DNA of 64,000 bases, taken from assembly GCA_031285565.1 (NCBI GenBank), contig JAITVY010000035.1:124001-188000 (forward strand), given 5' to 3'. Numbering within the stretch: the first letter of the stretch is position 1; each line of letters starts with the position of its first letter. The notes beneath the pieces were generated by a model, which had not been told where the DNA came from, searched no databases, and saw nothing but the letters and a program-made list of their open reading frames with translations. The stretch comes from Tannerella sp. GTDB lineage: Bacteria > Bacteroidota > Bacteroidia > Bacteroidales > Tannerellaceae. Of the stretch, positions 27,697-36,807 are shown in pieces. The position numbers and the translations under genes were made by a program.

Positions 27697-29490
27697 TCAC
27701 ATCCGTTCGGGAACCTTAATCCCTAACAAAGACATTCCTGACTTAATAATTTTTGCCGTATTGGCCGACAATACCAACCGCATCTTCTTCACACTTTCGT
27801 CCGCTTCATTCAGTATGGAATAATCATGATAGAACTGGTTAAACTCTTTCACCAGGTCATATACATAATTGGCAATGCAGGCCGGACTGAAAGATTCGCC
27901 GGCTTCTTTCACAATACCTGAATAATCGGCAAGTAATTGAACGAGTCCTTCTTCCTTCTGATTGATAAGAGTTTTCGTATCCAGTTGCTCAGGAATTTCG
28001 ATGTTCTGTTCTTCAGCTTTACGTAAAACAGAACAAATCCTTGCATGCGTATATTGAATAAATGATCCCGTATTACCATTGAAATCAATCGATTCCTTCG
28101 GATTAAATGTCATATTCTTGCGCGGATCTACTTTCAGGATAAAATATTTCAACGAACCCAACCCGATCATACGGATAATTTCATCAGCATCTTCTTTACT
28201 TAGCTTATCCAACTTACCCAATTCCTCTGAAATCTCACGGGCCGTACTGGTCATTTCTTCTATCAGATCGTCGGCATCGACCACCGTACCTTCGCGGCTC
28301 TTCATTTTCCCTTCCGGTAATTCCACCATACCATATGAAAAATGCACCAACCCTTTCCCAAAGGCAAACCCTAATTTATCCAACAGAATCGACAATACCT
28401 GGAAATGATAATTCTGCTCATTCCCTACCACATAGACCATTTTATTAATCGGATAATCTTTGAAACGCAACTTGGCTGTTCCAATATCCTGTGTCATATA
28501 TACGGATGTTCCGTCGGAACGTAAAAGCAACTTCTCGTCCAGGCCATCATTTGTAAGATCCGCCCAGACAGAATGATCGTCCCGCTGATAGAAAATACCT
28601 TTTTCAAGACCTTCCAATACGGTTTCTTTCCCTTCTAAATAGGTTTGCGATTCGTAATATATTTTGTCAAAGTCAACACCAAGCTTCCTGTATGTTTCAT
28701 CAAAGCCCTCGTAAACCCAACTATTCATGGTTTTCCAAAGCTCCACAACTTCAGCATCGCCGGCTTCCCACAAACGGAGCATTTCACGGGCTTCTGCCAT
28801 CAATGCCGATTGATTTTCTGCTTCCTCTTTACTTAAGCCTTTTGCTTCGAGCGCCTTTAATTCTTCTTTATAATGTTTGTCAAACAACACATAAAACTCT
28901 CCAACCAAATGATCGCCCTTCTTTCCCGAAGAAGCAGGAGTAACTCCTTCTCCCCATTTTTTCCATGCTAACATTGATTTGCAAATATGGATACCGCGGT
29001 CATTCACAATATTTGTCTTTACAACCTTGTATCCATTCGCTTTCATAATTTCAGACAAGCTGTATCCCAATAAATTATTCCGGATATGTCCTAAATGAAG
29101 CGGCTTATTTGTATTCGGGGAAGAATATTCAATCATCACCAATGGCGATTGTGCTGTCGCTGCCTGTATACCGTATTCCGGTTGCTCATTCAATTCGTTT
29201 AACAATTGAATCCAGCAAGAGCCTGCTATCGTAAGGTTAAGAAACCCTTTAATTACATTAAAATCAGCGACAACCGAAGTTTGTTCTTTTAAATACGCCC
29301 CAATTTCTTCACCGGTCTGTTCCGGCGACTTCTTAGAAATACGTAACAAAGGGAATGTAACTAAAGTCAGATGCCCCTGAAACTCTTTCTTTGTTTTTTG
29401 TATTTGTATTTGATCCTCCGTTACTTCTATACCGTAAAGATGTTGTATTCCGGCTTTTACTCCCTCAAAAAGTTGTTGTTCGATTGTCAT
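27697..29490 (-). CDS. argS: Arginyl-tRNA synthetase
   Basis: It charges tRNA-Arg with arginine. The 597-residue class I synthetase shows the N-terminal tRNA-recognition (Add1) domain, the HIGH-type motif HLGH at 132-135 (NTNKPLHLGHIRNN), a KMSK-equivalent GKMKSREG near residue 390, and the helical anticodon-binding DALR domain at the C-terminus. Length is standard. Its promoter at 29508-29538 shares a spacer and flanking palindrome with that of mnmA. Confidence 0.96.
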   Translation of the reverse strand: MTIEQQLFEGVKAGIQHLYGIEVTEDQIQIQKTKKEFQGHLTLVTFPLLRISKKSPEQTGEEIGAYLKEQTSVVADFNVIKGFLNLTIAGSCWIQLLNELNEQPEYGIQAATAQSPLVMIEYSSPNTNKPLHLGHIRNNLLGYSLSEIMKANGYKVVKTNIVNDRGIHICKSMLAWKKWGEGVTPASSGKKGDHLVGEFYVLFDKHYKEELKALEAKGLSKEEAENQSALMAEAREMLRLWEAGDAEVVELWKTMNSWVYEGFDETYRKLGVDFDKIYYESQTYLEGKETVLEGLEKGIFYQRDDHSVWADLTNDGLDEKLLLRSDGTSVYMTQDIGTAKLRFKDYPINKMVYVVGNEQNYHFQVLSILLDKLGFAFGKGLVHFSYGMVELPEGKMKSREGTVVDADDLIEEMTSTAREISEELGKLDKLSKEDADEIIRMIGLGSLKYFILKVDPRKNMTFNPKESIDFNGNTGSFIQYTHARICSVLRKAEEQNIEIPEQLDTKTLINQKEEGLVQLLADYSGIVKEAGESFSPACIANYVYDLVKEFNQFYHDYSILNEADESVKKMRLVLSANTAKIIKSGMSLLGIKVPERM

Positions 29491-29507
29491 ATCTAGTAAA
29501 TTTTAGG

Positions 29508-29548
29508 CAAAGATAGAACAAGCCGGGAGAAGTACAAAAAGGCTTGCT
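29508..29548 (-). promoter_or_regulatory. argS promoter within a repeated palindromic element
   Basis: On the minus strand, TTTG (29538-29535), a 19-bp spacer and TATCTTTG (29515-29508) are consensus. The spacer and an inverted repeat around the -33 box (AAGCC with GGCTT arms) are nearly the same as at 34928-34968 before mnmA. Confidence 0.7.
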
Positions 29549-29629
29549 TTTTTATTTCCAGGCTCGGTCTATTTTCGTAATTATATGGCAAAGGTAGAAA
29601 AAAGGCAATTAGAATCCTGCATTTATAAA

Positions 29630-30595
29630 TTACCAGGTTTGTCTGTATTGAGGATTGAACTGAAATGAAAACATGGTTTCGTCATCAATATTTTCTCCAT
29701 TTCGTGTTGCCGGAATCCACTTTCCCGAAGTCTTTTTAGCCAAACGAATTGCTTCTTTTTCGAATACCGGATCCACCTGACTAAAAAACTTTATATCCTT
29801 AATTTTTCCTTTAGATGTAATAGTAGCCGAAAGTAACACACTCCCCTCTAGCCCCTTATCTATGGCTTCCTGCGGATATTCCATATATTTAATCTGAAAA
29901 ACAAATAACCCCGTCAAACCTCCTTTAAAAACAGGAAATGTGCGGTCAGATCCTTCCGTAAAATCTATCGGACTATATATACCATCTGCGTCTCTCACAA
30001 AATGTGTCGCATAATGCGGTGCTCTTTCGCCTTTAAAATACGCCATGTTCCGGTAGACGGGTCTTCCTATTTCTACAGGTTTATATCCCTCCTGATCCCA
30101 CATTTCAACATCTACAGTGCCTATTTCCGGTTCTTGTGATAAAAAAGTCTTCACTTTCAATGTTTGGCGAATCAGTTTCTCCCCGGATAGCGATGTTTCT
30201 GCCTTACTGGTAAAAGAATACTTTTTTTCCAGATCAATTATAGTATAATTACTCACTTCGCCCTTGGTCATCGCATTCCCGACGCCGATTCTCAAATCAC
30301 CAAACAGAGGAATCGACTCTGTTACGTAACATGTTAGATTCGGGTTTCGGTGCCGTTGAAAACTGAAAGCGCCTTCTGTTTCGTAATTTTCGAACCTGGG
30401 GTCACCGGCTCTGGATGCAGGGAATACCGATTCCAGACAAATAATACTATCCTCTATGCTAAAGGCGACAATTCGCAAACTATCCAGATAAGGACGAATT
30501 AGCTTGTTCAGATGTTCATTATTATTAGTCTGGGAAAAAGCACTATAGGAGATAAACGAAGCTGCAAATATGATAAACAGTAATTTTTTTTTCAT
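29630..30595 (-). CDS. Exported protein with C-terminal TonB domain
   Basis: The protein has 321 residues and a signal peptide (SYSAFS then Q). An N-terminal ~200-residue region has no recognised fold. The last ~90 residues are a TonB C-terminal domain: YPQEAIDKGLEGSVLLSATITSKGKIKDI, then FEKEAIRLAKKTSGKWIPA. Unlike true TonB it has no N-terminal membrane anchor or Pro-rich linker, because the signal appears cleavable. It is therefore probably periplasmic and may bind receptors without energising them. Monocistronic. Confidence 0.75.
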   Translation of the reverse strand: MKKKLLFIIFAASFISYSAFSQTNNNEHLNKLIRPYLDSLRIVAFSIEDSIICLESVFPASRAGDPRFENYETEGAFSFQRHRNPNLTCYVTESIPLFGDLRIGVGNAMTKGEVSNYTIIDLEKKYSFTSKAETSLSGEKLIRQTLKVKTFLSQEPEIGTVDVEMWDQEGYKPVEIGRPVYRNMAYFKGERAPHYATHFVRDADGIYSPIDFTEGSDRTFPVFKGGLTGLFVFQIKYMEYPQEAIDKGLEGSVLLSATITSKGKIKDIKFFSQVDPVFEKEAIRLAKKTSGKWIPATRNGENIDDETMFSFQFNPQYRQTW

Positions 30596-30991
30596 AATTC
30601 AAATTATTTACCGGCCTACGAAGTTAATACGCAACAAACGGATAGCCCAGTGATTTCAACATTAAAAATATACCAAATGTAAGACGATAAAAGTAGTATA
30701 ATTCCATAAAAAGAAAAATATTTTCTTACCGATAAGTATAATGCATAAGAAGCCTTGTTTCAAAGCAATAATAATCTTGCAGAAAGCTGATGCAATAAAA
30801 TACCCGGGAAATATGCAAAATAAAACTCCGGAATTACAATCATAAATTTACTAAAAAAGGCTACTTTTGCCAGTAAAGATTCTAACAGAAAAACGATTCA
30901 ATAGAAAAGTTTTGTTTTAAAATAAACTGTTTCTTTAAACAAGAAACAATGTGAATTTTTTTTTGTTATTATAAAACGATAAACAGTAAGT
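30596..30991. other. 396-bp divergent intergenic region
   Basis: It contains a -7 match TACTTTTG at 30862-30869 directed at the amylase gene, without a clear -33. In the resulting leader there is a perfect 7-bp hairpin GTTTCTT-TAAAC-AAGAAAC (30929-30947), followed shortly by a run of T (30955 onward). The left half (30600-30840) is AT-rich with nothing recognisable. Confidence 0.45.
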
Positions 30992-32695
30992 ATGAAGCGT
31001 AAAAATAAAATCACCATATATCAAGTACTTCCGCGATTATTTGGAAACAGAAAAAAAAATCCGAAGCCTTATGGAAGCCTGGAAGTAAACGGAGCAGGCA
31101 AGTTTTCAGATTTCACACCAGAGACTCTGGAAAAGATAAATAAATCAGGTTTTACACATATTTGGTATACAGGTATTATTGAACACGCTACTCAAACAGA
31201 TTATTCTTCATACGGAATACATAGGGATCATAAAGCCATTGTGAAAGGAAAAGCCGGTTCCCCCTATGCCATTAAAGATTATTATGATGTAGATCCTGAT
31301 CTGGCAGATGATATACCCAACCGGATGGCAGAGTTTGAAGCATTAATAGATCGCACGCATGATGCAGGCATGAAAGTTATCATAGATTTTGTCCCCAACC
31401 ACGTATCACGCCAATACCATTCGGATGCAAAACAGCCCTTGGTACAAGACCTGGGCGAACAGGATGATACAACAGTAGCTTTCGATCCGATGAATAATTA
31501 TTACTATCTGCCCGGACAATCATTGGTATTACATTTCGGAGCTAAACAGGAAGATTTTGAATACAGTGAATTTCCGGCCAAAGTAACTGGAAATGGATGC
31601 TTTAGTGCGAATCCGGATAGAAATGACTGGTACGAAACCGTCAAACTGAACTATGGAATAGATTATATGAACGGTGGAGTCTGCTATTTTGATCCAATCC
31701 CGGACACCTGGCATAAAATGCTGGACATATTACTTTTCTGGGTAGGAAAAGGAGTAGACGGCTTCCGTTGCGATATGGTTGAATTAGTTCCGGTTGAATT
31801 TTGGAACTGGGTGATACCTAAAGTTAAAGAAGAATATACAGGATTGATCTTTATAGCAGAAGCCTATATACCGGAAAATTATAAGAACTATATCCGGAAC
31901 GGCCGTTTTGACTATTTATATGATAAAGTAGGATTGTATGACACACTGCGCAATGTGATATGTGGGAAAGCTCCTGCATATACAATAACCCGTTGTTGGC
32001 AGGCTACAGAAGGCATACAACAAAACATGCTTTATTTTCTGGAAAATCATGACGAACAACGCATCGCTTCCGATTATTTTGCCGGTTCGGCGCAGGCCGG
32101 ATATCCGGGAATGATAGTTACAGCCTTGATGAATACCGGCCCTACGATGATTTATGCCGGCCAGGAGCTGGGTGAACGTGGAATGGAAGAAGAAGGATTC
32201 AGTGGCTGCGATGGGCGGACAACCATTTTTGACTATTGGCGGATTGATACCATACAACGATGGATCAATGACGGCAAATTCGATGACAAATTGTTGTCGG
32301 ACGAGGAAAAAACACTGCAAAAATCATATATGCAATTACTGAATATTGCACGTCAGGAACCCGTCATCGCCAACGGTTCATTTTTTGATTTAATGTATGC
32401 CAATAATAACAACCCCCATATGAACGGCCATCGTCAGTTTGCTTTCTTACGCAAATATGAGCAGGATGTTATTCTTATAGCAGTTAATTTTGATAATACA
32501 GCACAAACGATTCGCATTCATATTCCGGAGGAAGCTTTTAATACGTTAATGATTGCGGACAATCAACCTGCCATACTCAAAGATTTGTTTACCGGAGAAG
32601 AATGTATCAGTACGTTGACTAAAGCTTGTTCTTATCAGGTAACTATCCCGGCATATTCCGGAAAAGTTTTAAAGTTCAGTTATCAATTTACGTAA
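30992..32695 (+). CDS. Cytoplasmic GH13 alpha-amylase-family enzyme
   Basis: It acts on alpha-glucans. The 567 residues lack a signal peptide. The GH13 barrel is complete: region I DFVPNH (132-137), region II GFRCD with nucleophile Asp261, region III acid/base Glu290 in FIAEAY, and region IV Asp354 in ENHDEQR. A C-terminal beta domain (about 480-567) ends the protein. Intracellular location suggests processing of imported maltodextrin or stored glycogen rather than starch capture; the exact specificity is not clear. It is not next to any SusCD-like genes. Confidence 0.9.
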   Translation: MKRKNKITIYQVLPRLFGNRKKNPKPYGSLEVNGAGKFSDFTPETLEKINKSGFTHIWYTGIIEHATQTDYSSYGIHRDHKAIVKGKAGSPYAIKDYYDVDPDLADDIPNRMAEFEALIDRTHDAGMKVIIDFVPNHVSRQYHSDAKQPLVQDLGEQDDTTVAFDPMNNYYYLPGQSLVLHFGAKQEDFEYSEFPAKVTGNGCFSANPDRNDWYETVKLNYGIDYMNGGVCYFDPIPDTWHKMLDILLFWVGKGVDGFRCDMVELVPVEFWNWVIPKVKEEYTGLIFIAEAYIPENYKNYIRNGRFDYLYDKVGLYDTLRNVICGKAPAYTITRCWQATEGIQQNMLYFLENHDEQRIASDYFAGSAQAGYPGMIVTALMNTGPTMIYAGQELGERGMEEEGFSGCDGRTTIFDYWRIDTIQRWINDGKFDDKLLSDEEKTLQKSYMQLLNIARQEPVIANGSFFDLMYANNNNPHMNGHRQFAFLRKYEQDVILIAVNFDNTAQTIRIHIPEEAFNTLMIADNQPAILKDLFTGEECISTLTKACSYQVTIPAYSGKVLKFSYQFT

Positions 32696-32724
32696 TCAAC
32701 CGGAAATCAAGGCTGCAATGACTT

Positions 32725-32766
32725 AAGAAACTATTTTCATAAAAATCAAAATAGTTTCTTATTCTT
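32725..32766 (+). terminator. Terminator after the GH13 gene
   Basis: A perfect 13-bp stem AAGAAACTATTTT/AAAATAGTTTCTT (32725-32737 against 32748-32760) is followed by T-rich sequence. Confidence 0.85.
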
Positions 32767-32827
32767 TCTTAGTCAACATTACAATAAGTTTTATACTTTT
32801 GTGTCGTCATTTTAATAAAGTCCACGA

Positions 32828-33772
32828 ATGAGCGTACACACTCCTTATTTAATTTTCTCGGGTACAAAATCCCGCTACCTGGCAGAGAAAATCTGCATTA
32901 GTTTAGGCTGTCCGTTAGGACAAATGAACATCGAATATTTTGCAGATGGAGAATTTTCCGTTTCCTACGAAGAATCAATTCGAGGCAGGGATGTATTTCT
33001 TGTTCAATCAACCTTTCCCAGCTCGGATAATCTGATGGAACTACTATTAATGATAGATGCGGCCAAACGAGCTTCGGCACATTCTATTATTGCCGTTATT
33101 CCTTATTTTGGATGGGCCCGTCAGGACCGGAAAGACAAACCACGTGTTTCCATTGGGGCAAAAATGATTGCCGACATACTAAGTGTAGCAGGAGTTAACC
33201 GTGTGATTACGATGGATCTGCATGCAGACCAAATACAAGGGTTTTTCAATGTTCCTGTAGATCATCTATATGCTTCATCCGTATTTCTTGAATACATAAA
33301 GAGTCAGCTTCCACTCGAAAATCTTATTATGGCAACTCCTGATGTAGGAGGAACAAAACGTGCCAGCAGCTATTCCAAATATCTTGGAATACCAATGGTT
33401 ATATGCCATAAAACACGCCAGAAGGCAAACGAAGTTGCCGAAATGCGTATTATCGGAGATGTCGCAGATAAAGATGTGCTATTGGTTGACGATATCGTAG
33501 ATACAGCCGGCACAATCACCAAAGCAGCAGACCTGATGATGGCAAACGGAGCAAGATCTGTTCGTGCTATGGCCAGTCATGCAGTAATGTCTGATCCGGC
33601 TACACTACGTGTAGATCAGTCAGCATTATCTGAAATCATTTTTACGGATTCAATTCCATATACAAAAAAGAGTGAAAAAGTGACTGTACTTTCCATCGCC
33701 GATATGTTTGCCGAAGCCATTGGCCGCGTATGTCGTGACGAGTCAATCAGTTCGCTTTATACGATTAAATAA
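32828..33772 (+). CDS. prs: Ribose-phosphate pyrophosphokinase
   Basis: PRPP synthetase makes phosphoribosyl pyrophosphate from ribose 5-phosphate and ATP for nucleotide, His, Trp and NAD synthesis. The 314 residues show EYFADGEFSV, the flexible loop YFGWARQDRKDKPR, the metal-binding MDLHADQIQGFF and the PRPP-binding VLLVDDIVDTAGTI. Length is standard for class I enzymes. A -7 match TACTTTTG (32794-32801) lies 26 bp upstream of the start. Confidence 0.96.
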   Translation: MSVHTPYLIFSGTKSRYLAEKICISLGCPLGQMNIEYFADGEFSVSYEESIRGRDVFLVQSTFPSSDNLMELLLMIDAAKRASAHSIIAVIPYFGWARQDRKDKPRVSIGAKMIADILSVAGVNRVITMDLHADQIQGFFNVPVDHLYASSVFLEYIKSQLPLENLIMATPDVGGTKRASSYSKYLGIPMVICHKTRQKANEVAEMRIIGDVADKDVLLVDDIVDTAGTITKAADLMMANGARSVRAMASHAVMSDPATLRVDQSALSEIIFTDSIPYTKKSEKVTVLSIADMFAEAIGRVCRDESISSLYTIK

Positions 33773-33779
33773 GTAGCAA

Positions 33780-33822
33780 ACAAATGAGTCATCATTTGCA
33801 AAGTAACTGATGACTCATTTGT
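33780..33822. terminator. Bidirectional terminator between prs and mnmA
   Basis: A perfect 15-bp inverted repeat (33780-33794 against 33808-33822) lies between the convergent prs and mnmA genes. Confidence 0.8.
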
Positions 33823-33836
33823 CTACTATATTTTTT

Positions 33837-34901
33837 TCAAATAATCATCCCGCTCCCAATGCAAAGATGTTTATCTTTATCATAAACGACTGCAAACTGA
33901 CCGGGAGCAATGCCCTGAATCTTAACATCGCTTTCTATGCGATACATATCGCCTATTCTGTATATAATTCCATGCGTAAATTCAGGTGTATGGCGTACTT
34001 TGAAAGTAATTTCTTTTCCGTCTTCAAAAACTCCCCAGATATCTTCCGTAACAAAGTGAAAACCCTGAAGATTAACCATCTCACCATATTGCGCTTCCGG
34101 ATCATATCCGTTAGACACATAAATAATATTTTTCCTGATATCTTTTTGTATTACAAACCAAGGACCTCCACTCAGTCCCAATCCTTTTCGCTGACCAATC
34201 GTATGAAACCAGTATCCATTGTGCTTTCCCAAAACCTTCCCGGTTTCTAGTTCAATAATTTTCCCGGGCCTTTTACCTAAATACCGTTCTATAAAATCAT
34301 TATAGTTGATTTTCCCCAGAAAGCAGATACCCTGGCTATCTTTACGTTTTGCACTCGGCAACTTTTGCTCGGCAGCGATCGCACGTACCTCGCTTTTCAT
34401 CAAATGTCCGATTGGAAACATCAACTTGGATATCTGCAAGTTCGTGATTTGACCAAGGAAATCAGTCTGGTCTTTCACCGGATCTTTAGCAGTCGAAAGC
34501 CATATTTTCCCATTTATATCAGTAGTGGTGGCATAATGTCCGGTAGCAATCTTATCAAAATCCTTTCCCCAATTATCCTCAAAACAACCGAATTTAATAT
34601 ACCGGTTGCACATCATATCCGGATTAGGGGTCAAGCCACGTTTGACTGACTCGATTGTATAACTAACAACCTTATCCCAGTACTCATCATGCAACGAAAC
34701 AATTTCCATCCGGCATCCGTATTTTTTTGCAATAAAAGTCGTCATTTCAATATCCTCTTCCGACGGACAATCAATGTATCCATCTTTCTCCTCCATGCCA
34801 ATACGAATGTAGAAAATAGTAGGATCATATCCTGCTTCTTTCAGTTGATGTACGATCACAGAACTATCTACCCCTCCGGATACTAAAGCTGCTATTTCCA
34901 T
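33837..34901 (-). CDS. mnmA: tRNA 2-thiouridylase MnmA
   Basis: MnmA adds sulfur to U34 of tRNA-Lys, -Glu and -Gln. The 354-residue protein shows the PP-loop SGGVDSS at 8-14, the catalytic Cys98 in [10 protein letters not shown] and Cys193 in [13 protein letters not shown], and the C-terminal [11 protein letters not shown] region. Bacteroidales often carry more than one mnmA, and this copy has the shorter N-terminus ([10 protein letters not shown]). Its tRNA-Glu (UUC) substrate is encoded twice in the window, and the sulfur relay genes sufS/sufE are also nearby. Confidence 0.93.
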   Translation of the reverse strand: MEIAALVSGGVDSSVIVHQLKEAGYDPTIFYIRIGMEEKDGYIDCPSEEDIEMTTFIAKKYGCRMEIVSLHDEYWDKVVSYTIESVKRGLTPNPDMMCNRYIKFGCFEDNWGKDFDKIATGHYATTTDINGKIWLSTAKDPVKDQTDFLGQITNLQISKLMFPIGHLMKSEVRAIAAEQKLPSAKRKDSQGICFLGKINYNDFIERYLGKRPGKIIELETGKVLGKHNGYWFHTIGQRKGLGLSGGPWFVIQKDIRKNIIYVSNGYDPEAQYGEMVNLQGFHFVTEDIWGVFEDGKEITFKVRHTPEFTHGIIYRIGDMYRIESDVKIQGIAPGQFAVVYDKDKHLCIGSGMII

Positions 34902-34927
34902 TATCTTCCTTGTTCTTAAATATATGA

Positions 34928-34968
34928 CAAAGATAGTGCAAGCAGAGAGTAGTACAAAATAAGCTTGC
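34928..34968 (-). promoter_or_regulatory. mnmA promoter within a repeated palindromic element
   Basis: On the minus strand, TTTG (34958-34955), a 19-bp spacer and TATCTTTG (34935-34928) are consensus. GCAAGC (34938-34943) and GCTTGC (34963-34968) arms flank the -33 box. This is the second copy of the element before argS. Confidence 0.7.
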
Positions 34969-35185
34969 TTATTTTTAATACTGAAGCGATCCCTATTTCT
35001 TTCTACTTTTCACTAAAACTTTCTTCAGAGGTTTAGCACACGCAAAGGTATCAGCGTCTATAACGGAGAACGCATGATCATCTATAAAGAATGGAAGAAA
35101 GAATAAATAAGCGCTCCGGAAAAACGGATAAAAACGAAAAGAATATGTATATTTACATGTTTTAACGCTTAACCGCTCAATAGTT

Positions 35186-36367
35186 ATGCAACATCCGGCT
35201 CTTCGTCAGTTCTTTGAGTCGTCTTATGCTTTTTTAGTTCTTTATTTTAATTTGTTCAAAGTGAGATCATCATTAACTATCATCCTATTTTTGTGCGTAA
35301 TAATAGCTGCCTGTTCAGACGAACAAGATCATTCCGTATCGCCATCTAGCGAACAAACAAGTTTTATGCATCCGGCAGCTCAAATCGACTTCGTAAAAAA
35401 ACAGTTACTGGAAATGAATGAGCCATATCAGTCAGCCTACCTGCAGATGATAAAAAAGGCCAACAATGCGCTACAGGACTCCCATCATGCACTGGAAGAT
35501 TTTAGTGTTCCCGGTTATTATCAGAACCCGGAAGGTCATATGAAGAATTCTTTAAGTTTGCAAACAGATGCATTCAACGCATATGTATGTGCCCTGGCCT
35601 ATCGTTTGGAAGCAGGTGATCAATATGGGATAAAGGCATGTGAGTTGCTAAATGCCTGGGCAAAAATCAATCAGAAATATTCCGAATATGATGGCCAGTT
35701 AGCAATGGCGGATGCCGGATCGGGCATGATTATCGCAGCACAATTAATGTCTGGATCAAGCCTTTGGAAAGAAGGAGAAGTTAGTTTACTAGATAAATGG
35801 ATTACAAATGTATATTGGAAAGCCTGTAATGAAATCCGCAACAAAAAGAACAACTGGGCAGACTGGGGACGTTTCGGTTCAATGCTTTGCGCTGTTTACT
35901 TTGATAACAAGGATGAGATCAATGAAAATGTACGCCTCATCAAATCAGACCTGTTTCATAAAATTGCCGCAGATGGAAGCATGCCCGAAGAAACAAGTCG
36001 TGAAGGAAAAGGAATATGGTATACCTATTTTTCCCTGGCACCCATGACTGCCGCTTGCTGGCTGGTTTACAACAGCACAGGCGAAAACCTTTTCACATGG
36101 GAGAATAATGGTGTTTCCCTGAAAACCGCAATTGACTACTTATGCTATTATAATCAACACCCCAATGAGTGGAAATGGTATAATAATCCGGAAACAGGAC
36201 CTTCAAACAGATGGCCGGGTAATTTATTAGAAGCAATGTCAGGAATCTATAACGATCAGGATTATATCCGGTTCGTCCAGCCTGACCGCCCATTGATGTA
36301 CCCTAATCATCACTTTGCATGGACTTTCCCTACCCTGATGCCTTTATCGCTCAAAGGATATCATTAA
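35186..36367 (+). CDS. Alginate-lyase-family lipoprotein
   Basis: It probably cleaves uronic-acid polysaccharides by beta-elimination. The chain is 393 residues from ATG 35186. A TTG at 35252 would give a more ordinary lipoprotein signal (LFKVRSSLTIILFLCVIIAAC), so the start is uncertain. After the lipid Cys comes SDEQD, an acidic run like the Bacteroidetes surface-export signal. The body is an alpha/alpha toroid with NAYVCALAYRLEAGDQYG, NNWADWGRFGSML, DGSMPEETSREGKG and the terminal HFAWTFPTLMPL, matching the alginate lyase superfamily (PL5/PL38-like). No other polysaccharide-utilisation gene adjoins it, so the substrate is open. Confidence 0.8.
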   Translation: MQHPALRQFFESSYAFLVLYFNLFKVRSSLTIILFLCVIIAACSDEQDHSVSPSSEQTSFMHPAAQIDFVKKQLLEMNEPYQSAYLQMIKKANNALQDSHHALEDFSVPGYYQNPEGHMKNSLSLQTDAFNAYVCALAYRLEAGDQYGIKACELLNAWAKINQKYSEYDGQLAMADAGSGMIIAAQLMSGSSLWKEGEVSLLDKWITNVYWKACNEIRNKKNNWADWGRFGSMLCAVYFDNKDEINENVRLIKSDLFHKIAADGSMPEETSREGKGIWYTYFSLAPMTAACWLVYNSTGENLFTWENNGVSLKTAIDYLCYYNQHPNEWKWYNNPETGPSNRWPGNLLEAMSGIYNDQDYIRFVQPDRPLMYPNHHFAWTFPTLMPLSLKGYH

Positions 36368-36807
36368 CCCTAAGTGAATCAACTCAATATCAAACCCACA
36401 TAATCTTAATATAACATGAATATACCTGCTCGATCGATATAGGATGGATATAGGATGGATATTAGATCGATATAGGATTGATACGCAAATCTTCAATAAA
36501 AGAATCAGTTCCATCAAATTATCAAAAAAAAAGAATGAAGCGTGTGAATTTCAGAATATTCATTAACTTTGTGTGCCCTACACAAATATAGGTGCATTTT
36601 TTACAACACATACATTTTCATAAAACGGGCATATAAGTCAACCTGCAATAAAGAAAGATTGATAAATATGGTCGGTTTTATATGATTTTTGTGTAAAAAA
36701 TAAGGTATACATGAAACGAAGCATGATTTTTACAAAATCACCAAAGTCCATGATAAAAATCATGCAAGTTCCATGCGACTTTAGTGTAAAAAATAAATTA
36801 TTATCGT
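36368..36807. other. 440-bp intergenic region upstream of DPP III with repeats
   Basis: It holds five 11-bp tandem repeats (36432-36486), a -7 match TAACTTTG (36564-36571) lacking a clear -33, and a 12-bp hairpin (36721-36732 against 36754-36765). It also holds a duplicated block, with GTGTAAAAAATAA ahead of ATGAAAC at about 36690-36717 and again at 36784-36814, where the second copy contains the real start. A 60-codon frame here looks spurious. Confidence 0.55.
36432..36486. repeat. Five tandem 11-bp repeats (GATSGATATAG)
   Basis: Units at 36432, 36443, 36454, 36465 and 36476 follow the consensus GAT(C/G)GATATAG; the last is degenerate. The period is close to one helical turn, so the same face of the DNA recurs. 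Confidence 0.75.
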
